Of a stretch of 64,000 nucleotides of DNA, positions 59,070 through 64,000 are shown piece after piece. How positions within the stretch are numbered: the stretch's first letter is position 1; each line of letters opens with the position of its first letter. The notes beneath the pieces were generated by a model, which did no database searches, was not told where the DNA came from, and saw only the letters and a list, made by a program, of their open reading frames with translations. Origin of the DNA: an uncultured Sterolibacterium sp. (GTDB lineage: Bacteria; Pseudomonadota; Gammaproteobacteria; Burkholderiales; Rhodocyclaceae); NCBI GenBank assembly GCA_903904605.1, contig CAIVDC010000029.1, forward strand, positions 1 to 64,000, given 5' to 3'. The translations under genes were made by a program, and so were the position numbers.

Positions 59070-60023
59070 ATGCAGGGCCAAGCAGCAATAGAAAAATCTT
59101 CCAGATTCCTGGTGACCGGCGGGACCGGGCTGGTCGGAAGGGCGCTGACCACCTTGCTAGCCGAGAGGGGCTTCAAGCACGTGACGGCCATCGGCAGCCG
59201 CGACTGCGATCTGCGCGATAGCCGCGAAGTGGCCAAGCTGTTCGCCGAGCACTCGCCCGACTACGTCTTCCATTTGGCCGCCCGGGTCCATGGCATCGGC
59301 GGAAACAAGAAATACAAGTCGGACATCCTGTACGAAAACGTCCTGATCAATACCCATGTGGTCGAACAGGCCCGCCGCGCCGGAGCAAAGAAAATCGTGG
59401 CCATGGGCTCCGGCTGCGTCTATCCGGAGCTGAAAGGCCAGGAGGAGCTGTTCGAGGACCAGATATGGATCGGTCCGCCCCATCCGTCGGAAGATTCCTA
59501 TGCGCATTCCAAGCGCCTCATGCTCGCGCACCTTCTCGCAGCCCGCGAGCAATACGGGCTTTCCTCGGCATTTGCCATCAGCGGCAATCTGTATGGGCCT
59601 CACGACAGCTTCGATACCGAGGACGGCCATGTCATTCCATCCCTCGTGGCCAAATTCTTCGAAGCCAGCCGAAACGGACAACCCGTGCGGGTATGGGGCA
59701 GCGGCGTCGCCATCCGTGATTTTTCCTATTGCGACGACGCAGCCCTGGCCTTGTTCGAAGTCATGCTCAAGCTCGAAGGGCCGGTGAATCTGGCGAGCGG
59801 CTTCCGCCATCCGATCAGGGACATCGTCACCGCCTTGCAGGATATCTGCGGAGAGTCCGTTCGCGTCGAGTGGGACTCGAGCAAGCCCGATGGGCAACTC
59901 GAACGCTACTACAACCTGGACAAGCTGGCGACGACGGGATTCAAGGCCAAAGTGAAACTGGCGGACGGCATTCGACTCACCTATGACTGGTTCGCGAAGA
60001 ATTGGCAGGTCGCACGGAAATAG
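59070..60023 (+). CDS. NAD-dependent epimerase/reductase (GDP-fucose synthase-like)
   Basis: The 317-residue short-chain dehydrogenase has the loop VTGGTGLVGRAL, FHLAARVHGIGGN, the GSGCVYPEL strand and the catalytic YAHSK. Overall it resembles GDP-L-fucose synthase, but it is diverged from the fcl copy at 9.7 kb. With the GDP-heptose-type dehydratase at 62.9 kb it might act as the C3/C5 epimerase-reductase of a 6-deoxyheptose pathway. AAGGGAG lies before the ATG, which follows the previous stop directly. Confidence 0.82.
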   Translation: MQGQAAIEKSSRFLVTGGTGLVGRALTTLLAERGFKHVTAIGSRDCDLRDSREVAKLFAEHSPDYVFHLAARVHGIGGNKKYKSDILYENVLINTHVVEQARRAGAKKIVAMGSGCVYPELKGQEELFEDQIWIGPPHPSEDSYAHSKRLMLAHLLAAREQYGLSSAFAISGNLYGPHDSFDTEDGHVIPSLVAKFFEASRNGQPVRVWGSGVAIRDFSYCDDAALALFEVMLKLEGPVNLASGFRHPIRDIVTALQDICGESVRVEWDSSKPDGQLERYYNLDKLATTGFKAKVKLADGIRLTYDWFAKNWQVARK

Positions 60024-60074
60024 CGCAGGCTATTGAAAGAATATCCATCCACTGTTCATTTGAGTGATCCCCCG

Positions 60075-60587
60075 ATGAAATCATTGTTTATGAAGATCGT
60101 TCTGCTGTCCGCCGTCATTGCACTGAGCGGCTGCGGCGAGGAAAAGAAGGCGGTCGTGAGCCCGCAGCAACCCGCCGTCGCGAAGGTGGATAATTTCGAG
60201 AACGTCACCATACGCTTGAAGGACCCGGCTTTCGGAAGCGTCGACGGAATCAATGGCGTGACCGCTCCACCGTCGGGAACCGTCATTCCCATTGCCGACG
60301 ACAAGATTCGGATCGGCGGATTCGCCGTGGATGCAATCAGGGGCGAGGCGGCCGCGGGCGTCATCGTACTCATTGACGACAAGCCGTTCGTTGCGATGTT
60401 CGGAGGGGACCGCCCCGACATAGCCAAGGCGCTCAACAACCCGAAGTATCTGAAGAGCCAGTTCTACGTGGAAACTCCGGCCGTCTCGCTTGGCAAGGGT
60501 AGTCATGACGTGAAATTCAGAGTGATCGCCAGCGACAGGTCCGGGTATTACGAAAGTGCATGGTCTGCAAAAATCGATATCAAATAG
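60075..60587 (+). CDS. Lipoprotein of unknown function
   Basis: The 170-residue protein has a lipoprotein signal (MKSLFMKIVLLSAVIALSGC) with lipidated Cys near residue 20, followed by EEKK. The mature part is predicted beta-rich, with a GGFAVDAIRGEAAAGVIVLIDDK segment and a YYESAWSAKIDI end. I do not recognise a family. After the signal there is no Asp at +2, so outer-membrane sorting is likely by the Lol rule. The gene lies in the glycan operon between an epimerase and a methyltransferase. Confidence 0.72.
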   Translation: MKSLFMKIVLLSAVIALSGCGEEKKAVVSPQQPAVAKVDNFENVTIRLKDPAFGSVDGINGVTAPPSGTVIPIADDKIRIGGFAVDAIRGEAAAGVIVLIDDKPFVAMFGGDRPDIAKALNNPKYLKSQFYVETPAVSLGKGSHDVKFRVIASDRSGYYESAWSAKIDIK

Positions 60588-60663
60588 ACGCTCATCTCCT
60601 CCGCAAGAGCGAATGCGGCCAGTTTGGGGTCAAGATTGAAGCTCGAAGAAAATGGAGAGGAAT

Positions 60664-61683
60664 ATGTCGGACGTGCCATCAAATGACGCAACTTCCATTT
60701 GGGACCAGCGATACGAAGAAGGCGGACTCGCTTGTACCGAGAAACAGGTGGTGGGTGACCCTATCGATTACACGCAGCACCCATTCCTCTATCGGCACTC
60801 TATTGCAAAACCGCTCACAGGCTCATTGAATGGCAATCCCCTCGAAATCATCGCATCCCGATTTCTGGACCCACCGCCCGATAACGTTCTGGCAATTGGG
60901 TCGGGGTTGGCATTCGAAGAGGAGTGGCTAATCCGCACCGGCCATGCCCGACATATTATTGCCTACGAGAACTCATCCGTTGCCGTCGAGTCCGCTCGCG
61001 AACGTTTTGGCAAAGCGGGGCTAGGCGAGCAGATTGAAATGCGCTGCGGTGATGTGATGTTGGATGATCTGCAACCCGGATCGTTTGATATGGTGTTCGT
61101 CCAGGCCGCCATCCATCATTTCTACAAGATTGAAGAAATGTTCGCGCTTTTTCATAGCGTGCTACGCCCAGGCGGACTGCTAATTTACGACGAATATGTG
61201 GGCCCCGACCATCATCTCTACGAACCGGAAGTGATGGCCATCCTCGACGAAATCAACGACTGCCTAGCGCCGCGGTATCGTCGTGATGTAATTCGCAACG
61301 AGACCCGAACTGCGGTACCGCGGGCCACCATGGAGTCGATGCTTCAGATGGACCCCTCTGAAGGAGTGCATGCGTCGCGCATTTTGCCGCTCACCTACAA
61401 ATGGTTTGATGTGGCCTACCGCGGCGAATATGGTGGAACTGTAATGCGGCCTTTCTTTGTGGGGATACTTCCAAACTTTGATTGGGCCGATCCAAAAGAC
61501 CAGACGGTTGCGCGGCTCATCATCCTTGTTGAGAATCTTCTTACCAAGTATGGAGTTATGCCCAACTACCACATGCGAGTGGTGGGACGAAGGCGCGACC
61601 AACCGCTAGCCGACCTTACAGCAGAAGAGGAAGCCCGGATCAACTTTTCGGACTGGCCGGGCCTTTCCCGGAAACAGGAATAG
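60664..61683 (+). CDS. SAM-dependent methyltransferase
   Basis: The 339-residue protein has the methyltransferase core: VLAIGSGLAFEEEWLI as a modified motif I, IIAYENSS as the ribose-binding strand, MRCGDVM, and GSFDMVFVQAAIHHFYKI. The motif I glycine pattern is weaker than usual. GGAGAGG lies before the ATG at 60664. Base use from here to 62.8 kb looks less GC-rich than the flanking genes, which may indicate transfer. The substrate is unknown. Confidence 0.8.
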   Translation: MSDVPSNDATSIWDQRYEEGGLACTEKQVVGDPIDYTQHPFLYRHSIAKPLTGSLNGNPLEIIASRFLDPPPDNVLAIGSGLAFEEEWLIRTGHARHIIAYENSSVAVESARERFGKAGLGEQIEMRCGDVMLDDLQPGSFDMVFVQAAIHHFYKIEEMFALFHSVLRPGGLLIYDEYVGPDHHLYEPEVMAILDEINDCLAPRYRRDVIRNETRTAVPRATMESMLQMDPSEGVHASRILPLTYKWFDVAYRGEYGGTVMRPFFVGILPNFDWADPKDQTVARLIILVENLLTKYGVMPNYHMRVVGRRRDQPLADLTAEEEARINFSDWPGLSRKQE

Positions 61684-61703
61684 TTGAGATCGGAGTACCC
61701 ACT

Positions 61704-62827
61704 ATGTTTCGAGGATTTCTGGCCTCCAAGCCCTTGGCACAAGCACTGGGACGAGACGCCAACAACATTGACCTGTTCAGGCTTATTGCTGCCTGTCTGG
61801 TGATTTATGGCCATGCATTTGCCGTGGCGCCTGAACCGGGGAGGCAGGATCTCCTATTAACTTTTTCAGGCCACGCTTCGGCGGAGATGGCCGTCAAACT
61901 CTTCTTTTTTTAAGCGGCCTGCTGGTCACGAACAGTCTCCTGGAAAAGAGGTCAGTGGTCCAATTCCTAATTGCCCGGTTCTTTCGAATTTGGCCTGCGC
62001 TTGCGCTTGTCTTGATTTGCTCTGCGTTTGTGATCGGATCGTTTTGCACAACCCTTGACCTGAGCAGTTATTTCGGCAGTCCGAACACTTACCTATATAT
62101 CAAGAGGCAGTTGTTGATGGACAGTTGGGGAACGCAGAAACTTGGGTATTACAACCTGCCCGGAGTATTTGGCGACAATCCGTACAAGGACACGGTGAAT
62201 GGGTCACTTTGGTCGCTGGTCGTTGAAGCTTATGCCTACCTGTTCGTGGCCGGGGCGTTCCTCGTCGGACTGACAGAGAAACGTGTCGCAACACTATTGA
62301 TTGCAGTCGTATTCCTGGATTCAATCCTGCCTTCAAGAATACTTTTTTCCTTCCTGCCGCAAGGTAATGAGGATTTTTCTTATCTTCCATTCTGCTTTGC
62401 GAGCGGGGCATTCATGGCGATCCATAAGGACAAGATCCGCATCTCGATCGGTGTTCCGTTCGGCTTTATCCTGCTTTTCTATCTTTTACATGGGACTACC
62501 TACGCACGCTACTGCTTTTATCTCATAACTTTCACCGGTGTTTTGTATCTGGCTACGTGCGATTGGGTCAGGAAAATCAAGTTGCCTGCGGATGTCTCAT
62601 ACGGAGTTTTCTTGTGGGGTTTTCCCATACAACAGACCCTTGTCTACGAATTCCCCCGGATGGGCCTGCTCGCGAACCAAATTGCGGCTACGATACTGGC
62701 AATATTATGCGGAACAGCCTCCTGGCTCCTGGTCGAGAAGCGGGCAATCGAATTCGGCAAGCGCCTCTCCCGCAGGCTGGGCACTTCCAATGCTGGCTTG
62801 CTCCCCAGCCATGAAACCGTTTCGTGA
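61704..62827 (+). pseudogene. Acyltransferase family 3 (OafA-like) gene with a one-base frameshift
   Basis: The first frame begins MFRGFLASKPLAQALGRDAN and holds the first membrane helix with LVIYGHAFA and SGHASAEMAVKLFFF, where it stops at 61914. The adjacent frame continues LSGLLVTNSLLEKRSVVQFL through ten further hydrophobic helices to 62827. A run of seven T at 61905-61911 marks the break; eight T would restore one 374-residue frame. OafA-type enzymes O-acetylate exported glycans. The break may be true loss, phase variation or a sequencing error. Confidence 0.85.
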
Positions 62828-62884
62828 GGGATCCGCAAGCTAACGTTATTTATGTTTGGTGCAAGAGAATATGGAAACAGGATT

Positions 62885-63904
62885 ATGACTACGCAAAAGA
62901 AAGCGCTAATCACGGGCATCACCGGGATGGTCGGCTCCCATCTCGCGGACTTTCTCCTTGAACATACCGATTGGGATATCTACGGGATGTGCCGCTGGCG
63001 CAGCCCCCTGGACAACCTCAACCATCTGCTGCCGCGGATCAACGCCAAGGACCGCATCCACCTGCTCTACGGCGACCTGCGCGATTATCTTTCCATCAAC
63101 GATGTGGTGACGAAGTCGACACCCGACTATGTCTTCCATCTGGCCGCGCAGAGCTATCCGCGCACCAGCTTCGAAGCGCCGCTGGATACCCTGGAAACCA
63201 ATATCCAGGGAACAGCCCATGTGCTGGAGGCGCTCAGGCTGAACAAGATCAACGAGGTGATCCATGTCTGCGCCTCTTCCGAGGTGTTCGGTCGCGTGTC
63301 CAAGGAAAAGCTGCCGATCGACGAGGAGTGCACTTTCCACCCGGCCTCGCCCTATGCGATTTCCAAGGTGGGCACGGATCTGCTCGGGCGCTATTACGCC
63401 GAGGCCTACGGCATGACCGTGATGACCACCCGGATGTTCACCCACACCGGGCCGCGCCGCGGGGATGTTTTTGCCGAGTCGACGTTTGCCAAGCAGATCG
63501 CGATGATCGAAAGAGGCTTGATCCCGCCGGTGGTCAAGGTCGGCAACCTGAAGTCATTGCGCACCTTCGCCGACGTCCGCGATGCGGTCCGCGCCTACTA
63601 CCTGCTGGTCACGGTGAATCCCATCCCCGGCGAGTACTACAACATCGGCGGAACTTTTTCCTGCGGCATCGATGAATTGCTGAATACCCTGATTTCCCTA
63701 TCGACCCGCAAGGACGAAATCCGCATCGAGCTCGACCCCGAGCGGCTGCGCCCGATCGACGCCGATCTTCAGGTGCCCAATACCGCCAAATTTTCCGCAC
63801 ACACCGGCTGGAAGCCGGAGATCCCCTTCGAGCAGACGATACGCGACCTGCTCGACTACTGGCGGGTACAGGTCGGGCGCGAGCAGGCATTCCTCACTCG
63901 ATAG
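62885..63904 (+). CDS. GDP-sugar 4,6-dehydratase, GDP-heptose (DmhA-like) or GDP-mannose type
   Basis: The 339-residue short-chain dehydrogenase starts [20 protein letters not shown], with FHLAAQSYPRTSF, the CASSEVFG strand and catalytic YAISK. It resembles GDP-mannose 4,6-dehydratase but differs clearly from the gmd copy at 10.7 kb. It is followed after nine bases by a heptose-kinase-like gene, which suggests action on GDP-D-glycero-D-manno-heptose, as in the 6-deoxyheptose pathway of Yersinia and Campylobacter. The ATG at 62885 fits the family start. Confidence 0.82.
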   Translation: MTTQKKALITGITGMVGSHLADFLLEHTDWDIYGMCRWRSPLDNLNHLLPRINAKDRIHLLYGDLRDYLSINDVVTKSTPDYVFHLAAQSYPRTSFEAPLDTLETNIQGTAHVLEALRLNKINEVIHVCASSEVFGRVSKEKLPIDEECTFHPASPYAISKVGTDLLGRYYAEAYGMTVMTTRMFTHTGPRRGDVFAESTFAKQIAMIERGLIPPVVKVGNLKSLRTFADVRDAVRAYYLLVTVNPIPGEYYNIGGTFSCGIDELLNTLISLSTRKDEIRIELDPERLRPIDADLQVPNTAKFSAHTGWKPEIPFEQTIRDLLDYWRVQVGREQAFLTR

Positions 63905-63913
63905 GCGAACCCC

Positions 63914-64000
63914 ATGTTAATACGCGCTCGCGCGCCGCTGCGCCTCGGTCTGGCCGGCGGCGGCACCGATGTCTCCCCCTACTGCGACGTCCATGGCGGC
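63914..64000 (+). CDS. hddA: GHMP kinase, probable D-glycero-D-manno-heptose-7-phosphate kinase (partial)
   Basis: Only the first 29 codons are in the window. They read [20 protein letters not shown], the N-terminal signature of HddA-type GHMP kinases, which phosphorylate heptose-7-phosphate at C1 on the way to GDP-heptose. The gene starts nine bases after the dehydratase gene. The fragment supports the family; the substrate is inferred from the neighbour. Confidence 0.7.
   Translation, partial: MLIRARAPLRLGLAGGGTDVSPYCDVHGG

Overview
The window is a dense, GC-rich, Gram-negative surface-polysaccharide and surface-protein locus. Undecaprenyl-phosphate sugar chemistry, a complete type II secretion system (T2SS), a lipidated secretin and a secreted surface-layer-like protein point to a proteobacterium. 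A betaproteobacterium such as a Rhodocyclales member fits gene style and GC content, but that is inference, because no rRNA or core phylogenetic marker is present. Nearly every gene abuts or overlaps the next with GTGA, ATGA or TGATG junctions, so most of the window is a few long operons. No tRNA, rRNA, CRISPR array, integrase or insertion sequence was seen, and no stretch over 300 bases lacks a gene.

Layout. (1) 1-13.3 kb, minus strand: an O-antigen/exopolysaccharide operon with GDP-fucose synthesis (manC, gmd, fcl), a Wzx-like flippase, two small-molecule enzymes (DUF268 methyltransferase-like, asparagine synthase), several glycosyltransferases including a glycosyltransferase-dehydrogenase fusion, and the start of a WecA/MraY-family initiating transferase. 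(2) 13.5-14.8 kb, plus: wzt, the ATPase of an O-antigen ABC exporter. (3) 14.8-22.4 kb, minus: WbqC, a polyprenyl-phosphate glycosyltransferase, a methyltransferase, a small ArnE/EamA-type flippase, two large polytopic proteins and the WecE aminotransferase; this looks like a GtrA/GtrB/GtrC-type periplasmic decoration module. (4) 22.6-23.4 kb, plus: a DUF1778/GNAT toxin-antitoxin pair. (5) 23.4-25.2 kb, minus: a GT8-sulfotransferase fusion.

(6) 25.3-26.9 kb, minus: a secreted Ser/Thr/Ala-rich surface-layer-like protein with its own promoter, strong ribosome binding site and intrinsic terminator. (7) 26.9-42.4 kb, minus: a nonulosonic acid (legionaminic-type) operon, legB, legC, legG, legI, ptmE and legF, ending in a Maf-type protein glycosyltransferase and also carrying a sialidase-like protein, two TPR fusion proteins, a methyltransferase and a GNAT/FemAB protein. 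About 1 kb of decayed accessory genes separates legB from legC. (8) 42.4-52.5 kb, minus: T2SS genes gspE-F-G-H-I-J-K-L-M-C/N-D, with gspD overlapping legB, so secretion and sugar synthesis look co-transcribed. (9) 52.8-64 kb, plus: an MNT/HEPN pair, wzm (the permease missing next to wzt), cysC, a HEPN remnant, a sulfotransferase-coiled-coil-glycosyltransferase fusion, further glycosyltransferase, epimerase and methyltransferase genes, a frameshifted acyltransferase, and a GDP-heptose dehydratase/kinase pair running off the edge.

How the genes may work together (inference): GDP-fucose, a dTDP-amino sugar, a CMP-nonulosonate and possibly GDP-6-deoxyheptose are made here. Glycan is assembled on a lipid carrier, exported by Wzx and/or Wzm-Wzt, and probably sulfated with PAPS from CysC. 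A separate branch transfers nonulosonic acid through Maf onto a protein. The adjacent, strongly expressed surface-layer-like protein is the most attractive acceptor, and the adjoining T2SS a candidate route for its export.
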